Under the pieces are notes generated by a model. It searched no databases. It was not told the DNA's origin and was given only the letters and a program-made list of their open reading frames with translations. Below, piece after piece: positions 49,225 to 60,200 of a DNA stretch of 64,000 nucleotides. How positions within the stretch are numbered: position 1 is the first letter of the stretch; each line of letters begins with the position of its first letter. Origin of the DNA: Desulfococcus multivorans (GTDB taxonomy: Bacteria > Desulfobacterota > Desulfobacteria > Desulfobacterales > Desulfococcaceae); NCBI RefSeq assembly GCF_001854245.1, contig NZ_CP015381.1, positions 398,001 through 462,000 on the forward strand, in the 5' to 3' direction. The translations under genes were made by a program, and so were the position numbers.

Positions 49225-51531
49225 ATGGAAGATAAAATCCTGGCAAAAAGCGTCAGAAATCCAGGCAAGCCAGAGCATGCAGAAACTCTGATGGGACATA
49301 CTCAGATGGTGGTCCGGAGCTTTCAAATCCTTTTCGGGCCTGGAACTTCGACACAATTTTCCAAAGATTGGATTCGATTTTTCCGTCTTGAAAAATCCGC
49401 CCTTAAAGCGTTTTACCTTCACGGCCTTGCCGCATGTGGACTCCACGACACTGGAAAGGCCAACAACGGTTTTCAAGAAATGGTTTCCCGAAAAAAAGGG
49501 ATTCAGGTCATTCGTCATGAGCATCTGAGCGGTCTTTTCCTTTATCTTCCTGCCGTGGGCAGTTGGCTGAAACAGTTCCCGGGGCTTGATGCAAGAATCC
49601 TTTTTGCAGCAGTTGCGGGTCACCATCTTCGAACGAGTTTCGAGAATTTTGCACAACCCCTTGACGCCGATTTAAAAATCTTCCGGGTCTATCCCAATGC
49701 AATTATGGAGATTCTCAACTTTACCGGCAAGATGATTGATCCATCTGTGGCGGAAATTGAACTTGAAATTCCGGATGTATGGGATTTTGACGGTTCGATG
49801 ACCTTCGATCCCGTAAGATTGAGAGATGACATAAAAAAGAAGGAACTCATGAAGTTCACCAGGGAACTAAAGAAAAATCCTTCTCTCAACGGGATGGTTA
49901 TGGCTGTTCGTGCGGGGCTGATCCTTGCTGACAGTGCCGGTTCGGCAGTAGCAAGGGAAGGCAAAAACCTTGATTCATGGCTGAAAGACGCCTTTGGGGC
50001 GAAACTATCATGCGAAGATATTCAGCTGAAGGTCATTGCCCCTCGAATTGAACAGATCAGGGCAAAAAAAGGCTATTTTGACTGGAACGGGTTTCAGGAT
50101 GCGGCCGAGAACCTGCCTCGCCGGTCATTGCTGCTTGCGCCTTGCGGTAGCGGAAAGACCCTTGCTGCATGGCGATGGGTTAAAGCCCAGTTGAACCGGA
50201 AGCCTGCTGCACGCGTCCTTTTTCTATACCCGACTCGGGCGACCGCGACGGAAGGGTTTCGTGATTACGTATCCTGGGCCCCCGAATCAGACGCTGCCCT
50301 GATTCACGGGACTTCCGATTATGAACTTGAGAACATGTTCAGCCAACCGGAGGATGTCCGGTTCGGCAGGGACTATACAACGGAAGACCGTATGTTCGCA
50401 CTAGGGTATTGGTATCGAAAAATATTCAGCGCTACGGTAGATCAGTTCCTGGGCTTCATGCAACAATCCTATCGCTCGATCTGTCTTCTACCGCTTTTGT
50501 CCGAGAGCGTGGTGGTCTTCGACGAAGTCCACAGTTTTGACCGCAGCCTTTTCTCGGCGCTGAAGCGTTTCTTGAACAATTTTGACGTTCCGGCGCTTTG
50601 TATGACCGCAAGTCTTCCGCCTGCCCGGCGAAAGGATCTACTGCAGGATTGTGGGTTAACCCTTTTTCCATCTGAATCTGGCCAGTTTGATGATCTTGAG
50701 GGCCTTGCTGGGATGCCGCGATACACTCTCCATCGAATCGAAGGCCAGGAGGAGGCTGAAAGCATTGCCGTATCTGCCTGTGGCATGGGTAAACGAGTTC
50801 TTTGGGTGGTGAATACCGTTTCAAGGTGCCAGATGCTGGCAAAAAAACTGGGGGCCGTCTGCTACCACAGTCGCTTCAAGCTCGAAGACCGGAAACAGAT
50901 GCACGACACGGTCATCCAGGCTTTTCAAAAAGAAAGGAATCCCATTTTAGCGGTCACCACCCAGGTTTGTGAAATGAGCCTGGATCTTGATGCCGATGTA
51001 CTCATCAGTGAAGTCGCTCCCATCACCAGTATGATTCAACGGATGGGACGCTGTAACCGTCATGCCCGGTTGGAAGAAAAACGTATGGGGCAGGTTTATG
51101 TTTACACGCCCGAAGATGAAGCACCCTACACCATGGGAGACCTGGTGGGGGTCAGGGCATTCCTCCAGGAAATTGAAGGTGGTGTAATCTCACAGAGGAA
51201 GCTTGAAGCGCTTTTGGAAAAACACGGCCCATCCGATGTTGAAGTCGAAAAATATTCAGCTTTCCTGGAAAGTGGTACTTGGGCGATGAGCCGCGAATAC
51301 AGCCTGAGAGAAGAAAGTCATTTCACCGTCAATGCCATCCTGGATAATGATCTTTCAACTTATTTTGATTTGCGTACTCATAAAAAGCCGATTGACAGGC
51401 TGCTTGTCCCCGTTCCACGACGGTTTGCCTATAACCACCCAAAATTGCAACGTTTTCCAATGCTTGCACCTTCAACATATTATAGCCCGGAATTTGGGTT
51501 TTTGGAATACCCTTTGGAGGAAATTCTATGA
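49225..51531 (+). CDS. cas3: CRISPR helicase-nuclease Cas3
   Basis: A 768-residue protein with an N-terminal HD nuclease (about 20-260; GLAACGLHDTGKANNGF and AVAGHHLRTS supply the His/Asp ligands) and a superfamily-2 helicase: Walker A LLAPCGSGKTLAAWRW, DEVH box VVFDEVHSF, motif III MTASLPP, motif IV VNTVSRCQ, motif VI QRMGRCNRH. The end (about 640-768) is the Cas3 C-terminal domain. All catalytic motifs look intact, so the system should degrade target DNA. Confidence 0.93.
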   Translation: MEDKILAKSVRNPGKPEHAETLMGHTQMVVRSFQILFGPGTSTQFSKDWIRFFRLEKSALKAFYLHGLAACGLHDTGKANNGFQEMVSRKKGIQVIRHEHLSGLFLYLPAVGSWLKQFPGLDARILFAAVAGHHLRTSFENFAQPLDADLKIFRVYPNAIMEILNFTGKMIDPSVAEIELEIPDVWDFDGSMTFDPVRLRDDIKKKELMKFTRELKKNPSLNGMVMAVRAGLILADSAGSAVAREGKNLDSWLKDAFGAKLSCEDIQLKVIAPRIEQIRAKKGYFDWNGFQDAAENLPRRSLLLAPCGSGKTLAAWRWVKAQLNRKPAARVLFLYPTRATATEGFRDYVSWAPESDAALIHGTSDYELENMFSQPEDVRFGRDYTTEDRMFALGYWYRKIFSATVDQFLGFMQQSYRSICLLPLLSESVVVFDEVHSFDRSLFSALKRFLNNFDVPALCMTASLPPARRKDLLQDCGLTLFPSESGQFDDLEGLAGMPRYTLHRIEGQEEAESIAVSACGMGKRVLWVVNTVSRCQMLAKKLGAVCYHSRFKLEDRKQMHDTVIQAFQKERNPILAVTTQVCEMSLDLDADVLISEVAPITSMIQRMGRCNRHARLEEKRMGQVYVYTPEDEAPYTMGDLVGVRAFLQEIEGGVISQRKLEALLEKHGPSDVEVEKYSAFLESGTWAMSREYSLREESHFTVNAILDNDLSTYFDLRTHKKPIDRLLVPVPRRFAYNHPKLQRFPMLAPSTYYSPEFGFLEYPLEEIL

Positions 51532-53228
51532 GCCGTATTTCGCTCAAAGACGACAATGTCGTTTTGGAATACAGTCTTCTCGATCTGCCGACCGCCCAGC
51601 ACAAGGCGGGACTGGCCGGTCTTTTGTTGATGATCGAGTCTCTGAAACGAAGAAAAAAAACACCGTTGCCGGAGGTGGGGATGACCGCAACAGCTGCCTG
51701 GATTCGTTTGAACAAGGACATGTTGCAATTGATTGTAGACGATTTTTTTGCTGTCGAAGAAGTGGAAATTCTGTCCGGCAGCAAATGGTCCAATCGCGAT
51801 CCCAAGTGCATTAAAGAAATAGAAGTTGAAAAGGACGGTAAAAGGAAGAAAGAAAAACGGTTTGTCTATGATAAATTGCAGCCCAAAGGTGATTTTTTAC
51901 AAGTATTTTATCCGGACGGCGATGGCATCTGGGTTAAACTGTGGCGCGACATGTTATGGAATATACTGAGAGGAATACCAAAAACTCGAACTGTTTATGA
52001 AGAAAGATTTGACGGAAAGCCGTCATCTGAGGGTAAAAAACTTTGGGCCGCTTTTCAAAAGGAATCTCAAAACAGAAAAAAAGGAAAAATCAGGACCGAA
52101 AAACTTTCCAGTTCCCTTTTTCTGGGAGCTGAGGCCGACAACCCCGAGAAAGTCTCTTTTGTAGGGGCTATTGAAGATAATTTCCTTCTGAATTTCTGGC
52201 CCATCGTATCTCTTATTTTTGTCCCCCGGGAGCTTAAGATCGAGAGGTCCGATGACAGGCTCCGCATTGCCCACAACAATGAAAGCGGCTACGTATTGGC
52301 GATACCCGAGCCATGTGAACTTGACGCTTTTCTGGAAGAGGCGGCAGAGATGCTCAGCCGCCTTGAATCCGAACCCGCTGGCTTTCGGCCCCGGGCCGCT
52401 CGAATTGATGTTTTTGAGGAAGGAGGATTGGAGTACCTTTACCACTTCGCTCGAAAACAAGCCGATGACAAAGGAGCCTATACCCTCAGTCTCCACCACA
52501 TTGAAATTTACCATGTCCAAAGACAGGGAAAGCGTATCCGGCAACTTTCGGCTGATCGTGTATTGCCGAAAATGGGAGTCATTTCTGATTATGAAATCAT
52601 GCGTAAGCGCATCAAAAACCCATTTTACAAGAAAATCTACCTTTCCAATCTGCTGACTGGACAACTGTGGCACATGGACGCGGAGAAGGTGTTTCACAAT
52701 GAACCGATGCCGCTTTTCATATACAGCGAAAAAACCCCAAAGGAGGTCCGTTTTTTTGGAAAGGATGTCAAGGATAAATTTTTAGCAATCCGAAAGACGC
52801 TTGAGCACAAAAAAGGAGCGAAATTGATGACCGAAAAGGATCACGACGATCAGTTGACACTTCGGGTATATCGCCTGATTCAAACCTATGTTCGGAGAAA
52901 GACGGAAGAAAAGTCAGGTAAGAAATATGATTCATTCAGGAATCATAAGGATGAAAAGGACCATGTGATTTATCCAAGGGAATACCGTGAAGCCCTTGCA
53001 AAGGTTTCAACAGACGTGTTTCTGGCTATGCGGGGGCGAAGAGAACAGGATTTTATCGAATATTTTACGGGGACAGTCTGTTCGGTACCCCAGTATTTGC
53101 CCGAGAATGAATATCTGTCCGTTGCAAAGGACCTGATGGAGAACTGGCAAAAGATCAAGACCCTTTCGATGTTGGCAATATCCGCGACTTCATATTTGTC
53201 TGAACCGTCCAAGGAAAAGGAGGAATAA
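51528..53228 (+). CDS. cas8: CRISPR Cas8 (MYXAN/Cmx8-type large subunit)
   Basis: The ATG overlaps the cas3 stop (ATGA). The 566-residue product begins RISLKDDNVVLEYSLLDLPT and has no catalytic motif; it is the large Cascade subunit by position and size and by likeness to Cmx8 proteins. A Lys-rich stretch (about 95-115, EVEKDGKRKKEKRFVYD) could contact DNA. As the large subunit it should read the PAM. Confidence 0.8.
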   Translation: MSRISLKDDNVVLEYSLLDLPTAQHKAGLAGLLLMIESLKRRKKTPLPEVGMTATAAWIRLNKDMLQLIVDDFFAVEEVEILSGSKWSNRDPKCIKEIEVEKDGKRKKEKRFVYDKLQPKGDFLQVFYPDGDGIWVKLWRDMLWNILRGIPKTRTVYEERFDGKPSSEGKKLWAAFQKESQNRKKGKIRTEKLSSSLFLGAEADNPEKVSFVGAIEDNFLLNFWPIVSLIFVPRELKIERSDDRLRIAHNNESGYVLAIPEPCELDAFLEEAAEMLSRLESEPAGFRPRAARIDVFEEGGLEYLYHFARKQADDKGAYTLSLHHIEIYHVQRQGKRIRQLSADRVLPKMGVISDYEIMRKRIKNPFYKKIYLSNLLTGQLWHMDAEKVFHNEPMPLFIYSEKTPKEVRFFGKDVKDKFLAIRKTLEHKKGAKLMTEKDHDDQLTLRVYRLIQTYVRRKTEEKSGKKYDSFRNHKDEKDHVIYPREYREALAKVSTDVFLAMRGRREQDFIEYFTGTVCSVPQYLPENEYLSVAKDLMENWQKIKTLSMLAISATSYLSEPSKEKEE

Positions 53229-53233
53229 TCGTT

Positions 53234-54166
53234 ATGAATATCTTCGGAACCGTCCTGACCTATGCCGCTCCCAGCGCGAACTACAGAGGGGAATCCGCCG
53301 AAAACCGTTCAGTGATCCAAAAAATCAGCATTGGGAGATTCGAGTATGCCATCATTTCCCCGGAGGCTATGCGGAACGCCATTCGTGAAACACTGGCCGC
53401 CTTTGGTCTTCCATGCAACAGGGAGCGTTTGCATGACCAGGAACAATTGGCCGTGAAATTCAAGGATTATCCCGACCACAATGCATATGCCGATGATTTT
53501 TTTATGGGGTGGCTTGTCGCCGCCGGGAAAAAGGATCGGGAAAAAATTACCAAGGAACTGAAGGAGAGGGGCCGCGACCCGAAGCTCTTCACGTACAAGA
53601 GAGATTCCATTCTGCGCATGAACATGGCCGTTTCTTTGGAACCCTATCGCCATAACAGCATTTTTACGCAATCCCCCCTGGACGCAACGTCAAAAGAGAT
53701 TAAATCCGCTAAAAATGCCGAAAGCTCCCAACTACTCCATCGTGAAACAGTCTATACCGCCTTCCAGTTTCCTTTTGCCTTGAACCAGGACGATTGCAGC
53801 AGCAAACCCGATTGGTCCAAAGCCCTTCTCAAGGCTATCGGACAATTGAATGGCGTTGCCGGAAACCATGCCAGAAGTTATTTTGAAATGTCCCCGGCAA
53901 GCATTCTGGTCCGCCTGTCACCTCAGCTTATCGCCGGTTATGATAATTATGGATTTAAAATAGAGGACGGAAAGCATATCTTCCCTGAAGTGATTGATGG
54001 AATCATTAACGAGGATTATCCCGCATCCGAATTTTACATTGGTGGGAAAATTGTCAAGGATATGGAAGAAGGACTTATAACCCAACTGAAGGATCGGGGA
54101 GCGACGCTTGACAGGAACCCGCAGCGCCTTTTGGAAAGCCTTGGGAATAAGGTATTCACTGATTAA
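53234..54166 (+). CDS. cas7: CRISPR Cas7 (DevR/Cst2-like backbone)
   Basis: A 310-residue protein of the DevR/Cst2 Cas7 group. It shows the typical start GTVLTYAAPSANYRGESAEN with RSVIQKISIGRFEYAIISPEAMRNAIRE, an RRM fold with a conserved NHARSYFEMSPASILVRLSP block near residue 215-235. Several copies line the crRNA. It lies 5 bases after cas8. Confidence 0.88.
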   Translation: MNIFGTVLTYAAPSANYRGESAENRSVIQKISIGRFEYAIISPEAMRNAIRETLAAFGLPCNRERLHDQEQLAVKFKDYPDHNAYADDFFMGWLVAAGKKDREKITKELKERGRDPKLFTYKRDSILRMNMAVSLEPYRHNSIFTQSPLDATSKEIKSAKNAESSQLLHRETVYTAFQFPFALNQDDCSSKPDWSKALLKAIGQLNGVAGNHARSYFEMSPASILVRLSPQLIAGYDNYGFKIEDGKHIFPEVIDGIINEDYPASEFYIGGKIVKDMEEGLITQLKDRGATLDRNPQRLLESLGNKVFTD

Positions 54167-54178
54167 AGGAGTCTCGAC

Positions 54179-54868
54179 ATGCGCTGTTTTTATCTACAGG
54201 CCAGATTTGCGGCCTTCAGACCCTTTGTCAGCGGCAGTTTTCGACCGACAGCAGGGTTTATGACACCGTCGGCAGCCTACGGGCTGCTGCTAAATCTTGC
54301 TGGTGTTGAAATGCGCCATGATGATGGGCAGTCAACCATGACGCTGATTCTCCAGGACTTGCCGCACATCAGCATTGCGTTAGGCGCAAAATCTTTTCCG
54401 CAACGTCACTGCTTGATGCAGCAACTGCACAATTATCCCATAGGATCGTCAGGAAAAGAGCATGCAATTAACACTAAAGGAAATAAATACAATATTATAC
54501 CTGTGAAACGCGAGTTCCTTTCCGATATCAGGGCGTATATATGCATATCAGAAAATGATGAATTGGAGAGATGGATCGTCGAGGGGTTGTCGGGAAAACG
54601 GCGCCGCAATTACGGGCTGCCATTTTTGGGCGACAACAGCTTCCTGATCGACCGGTTTGAACCCGCCACCGCAAAAGAACCCGTTTGGTGGTATGAAAAG
54701 ATCGATGAAGAGGGTGAGGACATACGTGAAAATGTCAATCGGCTCACCACGACAATAGATCGGGCGGATCTTTCTAAAACCCGCTCGTACCTTTTCGCCC
54801 CTGCGGAAAACCCAACCTGTTCACCTTCCGCGAAGGCATGGATAAATCTTCCAGAATCACCGGATTGA
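54179..54868 (+). CDS. cas5: CRISPR Cas5 (DevS/Cmx5-like)
   Basis: A 229-residue RAMP protein starting RCFYLQARFAAFRPFVSGSF, with TAGFMTPSAAYGLLLNLAGV, the Cas5 pattern of an aromatic/Pro region after the first strand. It binds the 5' handle of the crRNA. AAAGGAGTC precedes the ATG. The end WYEKIDEEGEDIREN is acidic. 54869-54956 after it is a short AT-rich gap. Confidence 0.86.
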   Translation: MRCFYLQARFAAFRPFVSGSFRPTAGFMTPSAAYGLLLNLAGVEMRHDDGQSTMTLILQDLPHISIALGAKSFPQRHCLMQQLHNYPIGSSGKEHAINTKGNKYNIIPVKREFLSDIRAYICISENDELERWIVEGLSGKRRRNYGLPFLGDNSFLIDRFEPATAKEPVWWYEKIDEEGEDIRENVNRLTTTIDRADLSKTRSYLFAPAENPTCSPSAKAWINLPESPD

Positions 54869-54956
54869 TTCTCAACGCATCATTGCGTTAATTTAAGCCG
54901 TTCTTTGACAATTTATCACGGCATTTCATTCTTTCAGTAAAGATCGAGGAAGCCAG

Positions 54957-56699
54957 ATGGACGAAGAAAAAGACAATCCTGTTTCGCAACCTGAAGATAT
55001 GTTCCCGACACACTACCAATCGGAAAAAACCACGGATGAGCCGCTCATCAGGGTCATGGCGCTTCATGCTCTCGCCTATTGTGAGCGGCTGTTCTATCTT
55101 GAAGAAGTAGAAGAGATCCGAAAAGCCGATGCAAATGTTTTTGCCGGGCGGCGCCTCCACGACAGTCTGGACAAAGGACCGGATATCCACACCCTCGAGT
55201 TGGCCAGCAGCGTTCTGGGTATTCGAGGGAAACTCGATTGCACCCGAAGGGAGGCAGGGCGATTGATCGTTTATGAACACAAGAAAGGGCGTTCACAAAA
55301 AGGCGTTGATGCTTGGCCTGCGGACCGGCTTCAAGTCCTGGCATATTCTCTTCTCCTGGCGGAGCACACTGGTGAAGCCCTGGATGAAGCGCGTATTCGA
55401 TATCATGCCGATAACAAGACCATCAAAGTCCCCATCTTTCGAGAGGACGCTGAAGCCGAGGTCAGCGCCGCCGTCGCGAGGGCCCGCATGCTCCGGGAAA
55501 GCCTTCAACGACCAGATGTCGGCGTCCCGGAGTATAAATGCCGCACATGCTCTTTGGCGCCGGTATGTCTGCCTGAAGAAGAACGGTTCATGAGGGGAGA
55601 AAAAACAAAACTGGCCCGGCTGTTTCCACCCAATGACGAACGGAGGGTCATACATGTGGCCGAACAAGGTTGCGCCATTCGAAAGGATGGCGAGCAGATC
55701 GTGGTTTATTTTCCCGATGGGACGAAAAAAAGATTGCCTGGACTGAACATATCATCCATGGTGTTGCATGGTAACGTCCAAATTTCCACCCAGGCGATTC
55801 ATTTTTGCGCGGCCAATGATATCGGTGTACATTGGATATCTCATGGTGGCCGGTATGTTGGCGGCTTAACCATTGGACCTGGAGGGGTACAGCGACGGAA
55901 TCGCCAATATCAGGCTTTCCAGGACCCGATCCTTCATTCTACCTTGGCTCTTCGTCTGGCAAGGGCCAAAGTGGAAAACCAACTCCGCTACCTGCTTCGT
56001 ATCACACGGGGCCGAGGCGACGAAAACCGACCAGCCGAGGTTGAACGCACTTTGGCCGGCATCCGTTCCGAGATTCAAGCCATGGCGATATTGGAGAAGG
56101 ATCTGAACGGCGATATCGATGCGAAAGACGTTTGCTCTATTCTTGAAACTATTAGGGGGCATGAGGGTATGGCTGGCCGATTGTATTTCAGCCAAATTCC
56201 ATTTGCCCTGAATATAGACAAGTCTGATTTTCTCTATTTTGAAGGACGCAACAGGAGACCTCCAAAAGATCCGTTCAACGCACTTTTGTCCTTTGGATAT
56301 GCCCTGTTGTATAAGGATTGTGTTGCGGGATTGCTGGCCGTAGGTCTTGAACCGTCCCTGGGTTTTTTCCACACACATAGATCCGCTGCATATCCTCTGG
56401 CATTGGATCTGATGGAACTTTTTCGGGTTATCCTTTGGGATATTCCCCTTATCGGGTCGGTCAATCGAAAGCAATGGCGGAAGGATGATTTTTCATTTAC
56501 AGCAAACCAGGTCTGGCTTACGGTTGAGGGACGGCGAAAAGCAATTCAGGTTTATGAGAACCGTAAAAACGAGAAGTGGAAGCACCCGGTTCTTGATTAT
56601 CCTTTGAGCTACGCGCGAACCATAGAACTTGAGGCTCGACTGCTCGAGAAAGAGTGGTCCGGCAACCCGGGCGGTTTCGCAAAATTGAGGCTTCGCTGA
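54957..56699 (+). CDS. cas4-cas1: Cas4-Cas1 fusion (spacer acquisition)
   Basis: A 580-residue fusion. Cas4 (about 28-205) has the first Cys in LAYCERLFYLEE, the RecB-type nuclease motif KLDCTRREAGRLIVYEHKKG and the CRTCSLAPVC iron-sulfur cluster end. Cas1 (about 220-575) has YFEGRNRRPPKDPFNALLSF (catalytic Glu), GFFHTHRSAAYPLALDLMEL (His and Asp/Glu). Cas4 trims prespacers and picks the PAM-bearing end; joining it to Cas1 is known for this type. All active-site residues seem intact, so acquisition should work. Confidence 0.93.
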   Translation: MDEEKDNPVSQPEDMFPTHYQSEKTTDEPLIRVMALHALAYCERLFYLEEVEEIRKADANVFAGRRLHDSLDKGPDIHTLELASSVLGIRGKLDCTRREAGRLIVYEHKKGRSQKGVDAWPADRLQVLAYSLLLAEHTGEALDEARIRYHADNKTIKVPIFREDAEAEVSAAVARARMLRESLQRPDVGVPEYKCRTCSLAPVCLPEEERFMRGEKTKLARLFPPNDERRVIHVAEQGCAIRKDGEQIVVYFPDGTKKRLPGLNISSMVLHGNVQISTQAIHFCAANDIGVHWISHGGRYVGGLTIGPGGVQRRNRQYQAFQDPILHSTLALRLARAKVENQLRYLLRITRGRGDENRPAEVERTLAGIRSEIQAMAILEKDLNGDIDAKDVCSILETIRGHEGMAGRLYFSQIPFALNIDKSDFLYFEGRNRRPPKDPFNALLSFGYALLYKDCVAGLLAVGLEPSLGFFHTHRSAAYPLALDLMELFRVILWDIPLIGSVNRKQWRKDDFSFTANQVWLTVEGRRKAIQVYENRKNEKWKHPVLDYPLSYARTIELEARLLEKEWSGNPGGFAKLRLR

Positions 56700-56700
56700 C

Positions 56701-56994
56701 ATGGGAAAAGACAGGCACTGGCACCTGGTATGTTACGATATCCGGGACCCAAAGCGGTGGCGGTTGGTATTCAAAACCCTCAAGGGCAGGGGAGAACATT
56801 TGCAATATTCCATCTTTAGAGTCAGGGCCAACAAAACCCAGATTGAAGAGCTGAGATGGAAGCTCGGCAAAATCATGACGGAAGAGGATGATCTCATGCT
56901 CGTTCGCCTGTGTTCCGGCTGTGCACAGAGAGTAATAGACAGTCGGGATAAGGAAAAATGGAAGAAATCACCACCTGCATTTGAGGTTTTCTGA
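56701..56994 (+). CDS. cas2: Cas2
   Basis: A 97-residue protein, ferredoxin-like: the first strand WHLVCYDIRDPKRWRLVFK has the Asp of the Cas2 active-site position, and GRGEHLQYSIFRVRANK is the second conserved block. ATG 56701 is one base after the cas4-cas1 stop. It forms the Cas1-Cas2 integrase scaffold. Confidence 0.93.
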   Translation: MGKDRHWHLVCYDIRDPKRWRLVFKTLKGRGEHLQYSIFRVRANKTQIEELRWKLGKIMTEEDDLMLVRLCSGCAQRVIDSRDKEKWKKSPPAFEVF

Positions 56995-57242
56995 TTCAAG
57001 CACCACCGAAATGCGTTCGACATATGCCAAATACTGAACGATAAAATCGTGATGGTTTTGCGTTTGTTAGGAGTACCGACATTACGAGGTGCTTGAAAAC
57101 GATTATTCATAATAAAAACAATATGTAGATTCTTATATATTTTTATCGAATGGAAATCTTGACGGCTAACTGTGCTATTTTATAAACATACTTGAAGCGG
57201 ACCCGCGCAAAGTCTCTCATATCAATCTATTAGAGGAGCGGA
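56995..57242 (+). promoter_or_regulatory. CRISPR leader with candidate promoter
   Basis: This 248-base AT-rich stretch lies between cas2 and the first repeat, the usual place of the leader. TTGACG (57159-57164), a 16-base spacer and TATAAA (57181-57186) form a promoter that would start the pre-crRNA about 50 bases before repeat 1. The last bases are GGAGCGGA. No gene is seen. Confidence 0.7.
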
Positions 57243-60200
57243 CCGCACCGATCTCCGATGCCGAAAGGCGTTGAGCACATCCCATTCTTCAGGATGAAGT
57301 CGGGAGTGTAGGTTCCGCACCGATCTCCGATGCCGAAAGGCGTTGAGCACATCTTAGTTAAAGCTGTCCAGGTTATGGACTTCATCCGCACCGATCTCCG
57401 ATGCCGAAAGGCGTTGAGCACGCGTTGAATATCCCGCTCATGGCGCTCGTCATGTCCGCACCGATCTCCGATGCCGAAAGGCGTTGAGCACATGCTATCG
57501 GGGAGAGGCGTCTGTGTGTATCCGTCCGCACCGATCTCCGATGCCGAAAGGCGTTGAGCACCCGTGAAGGACGATTCTTGGCGGCTTGTTCTTAACCCGC
57601 ACCGATCTCCGATGCCGAAAGGCGTTGAGCACCGCCGTTGCATATTTAGGTACGAAGGCCGTCGATCCCGCACCGATCTCCGATGCCGAAAGGCGTTGAG
57701 CACTTGTAAACAAGCTCCTGATGCATGATGCCAACGGGCCGCACCGATCTCCGATGCCGAAAGGCGTTGAGCACCGGAATATGAGTCGGCGAAGGAGCGC
57801 TACCCCTGGCCGCACCGATCTCCGATGCCGAAAGGCGTTGAGCACCCGTGAAGGACGATTCTTGGCGGCTTATTCTTAACCCCGCACCGATCTCCGATGC
57901 CGAAAGGCGTTGAGCACCGGGCATAGCGGGAAGCGACATAACTCGGCTGATCCGCACCGATCTCCGATGCCGAAAGGCGTTGAGCACCCGAATATTGTCA
58001 GGAATGTTTCGGTTGCAGTCAGACCGCACCGATCTCCGATGCCGAAAGGCGTTGAGCACAAGTCCGATATATCCGGATGCTTGTGATTAAGGCTTCCGCA
58101 CCGATCTCCGATGCCGAAAGGCGTTGAGCACTTATATGAATGCCCAAAGAAAACTTGGTAGGGATACCGCACCGATCTCCGATGCCGAAAGGCGTTGAGC
58201 ACTCGTACCAGACCCCGGCTCGGACGACCGGAGGATCCCCGCACCGATCTCCGATGCCGAAAGGCGTTGAGCACTCGAGATCGTTGGACCCGGGCGTGCC
58301 ATCCCGACGCCGCACCGATCTCCGATGCCGAAAGGCGTTGAGCACTTGGCGTACGGGGCGGTTACGTCCGTAACTGTCACCGCACCGATCTCCGATGCCG
58401 AAAGGCGTTGAGCACTTGGCGTACGGGGCGGTTACGTCCGTAACTGTCATTCCGCACCGATCTCCGATGCCGAAAGGCGTTGAGCACTGGAAGAAGCTGA
58501 CCCTTGCGCGAGCCAGACTTGCGACCGCACCGATCTCCGATGCCGAAAGGCGTTGAGCACATCGTGGGGCCGACCGGGGAGCTGGTGGCCGGGCCCCGCA
58601 CCGATCTCCGATGCCGAAAGGCGTTGAGCACCCTCACGGATATCAAACAACAACCACAAAGAAAGGGCCGCACCGATCTCCGATGCCGAAAGGCGTTGAG
58701 CACTTGTCGGCAACACGCCTGATATGCTGCACAACTTCCGCACCGATCTCCGATGCCGAAAGGCGTTGAGCACCTCGATCCACTGATATCCCTTGGATAG
58801 ATCAAGCGCCGCACCGATCTCCGATGCCGAAAGGCGTTGAGCACCGATCTTTACGAAGACGGCCTTGGGCCTGTACCAACCGCACCGATCTCCGATGCCG
58901 AAAGGCGTTGAGCACAGACAGATTGAGCGCGAGAAGCAGGCAGTCACCAGCCGCACCGATCTCCGATGCCGAAAGGCGTTGAGCACTCGGCCATAGTGTC
59001 AATCCTAACACCCTTTGCGTTCCGCACCGATCTCCGATGCCGAAAGGCGTTGAGCACTTTAAGATCGAGGTACTGGGCGATCGTAAGGCAGTCCCGCACC
59101 GATCTCCGATGCCGAAAGGCGTTGAGCACTATCCCTTGCCTGCCATGCAATGGCAGTGCCTTCACCGCACCGATCTCCGATGCCGAAAGGCGTTGAGCAC
59201 TACACCGAAGCGTCGGTGGATACGGCATGCAGGGCCCGCACCGATCTCCGATGCCGAAAGGCGTTGAGCACTTCCTTTAGGTTATTAAATGTATCTATTT
59301 GGCTTCCGCACCGATCTCCGATGCCGAAAGGCGTTGAGCACTCGATCAGGCTCTCGTCCAAATCGACCCACTTGATCCGCACCGATCTCCGATGCCGAAA
59401 GGCGTTGAGCACTGACGTATCCGGGTGTGTTGGTGGAGCCTGCGGCGACGACCGCACCGATCTCCGATGCCGAAAGGCGTTGAGCACGCCTTGTTATGGA
59501 TGGCAAACTATGCCGCGTGGCCCGCACCGATCTCCGATGCCGAAAGGCGTTGAGCACCCGCCTTATGTCATGAACGTACAGGCGTTTGAGCAGCCCGCAC
59601 CGATCTCCGATGCCGAAAGGCGTTGAGCACAGGCTTACCGGGCAAAGCAGGCAGTCCCAGCGGATCCGCACCGATCTCCGATGCCGAAAGGCGTTGAGCA
59701 CGCGGCGGAAGGTTGCGGCAAGAAAAAAGCATTGGACCGCACCGATCTCCGATGCCGAAAGGCGTTGAGCACGTATGGGATGCGGCGGAAGCGGCCGACA
59801 GGGCCGCACCGCACCGATCTCCGATGCCGAAAGGCGTTGAGCACTTCACCCTGAAAAAGAAGGTTACCATACCGCCGCGCCGCACCGATCTCCGATGCCG
59901 AAAGGCGTTGAGCACCTGTTATAACTTTAATGTAGTACAACTCACTCAACCGCACCGATCTCCGATGCCGAAAGGCGTTGAGCACCTTTTAACGATATTT
60001 CAGGCAATGAGGTTAGGTGCCCGCACCGATCTCCGATGCCGAAAGGCGTTGAGCACATTGCTTTACTTTTAGCAGGATTAAAATTATTGATCCGCACCGA
60101 TCTCCGATGCCGAAAGGCGTTGAGCACTCACCGACAATCATAAGTTTCCCACGCAAATCGGAGACCGCACCGATCTCCGATGCCGAAAGGCGTTGAGCAC

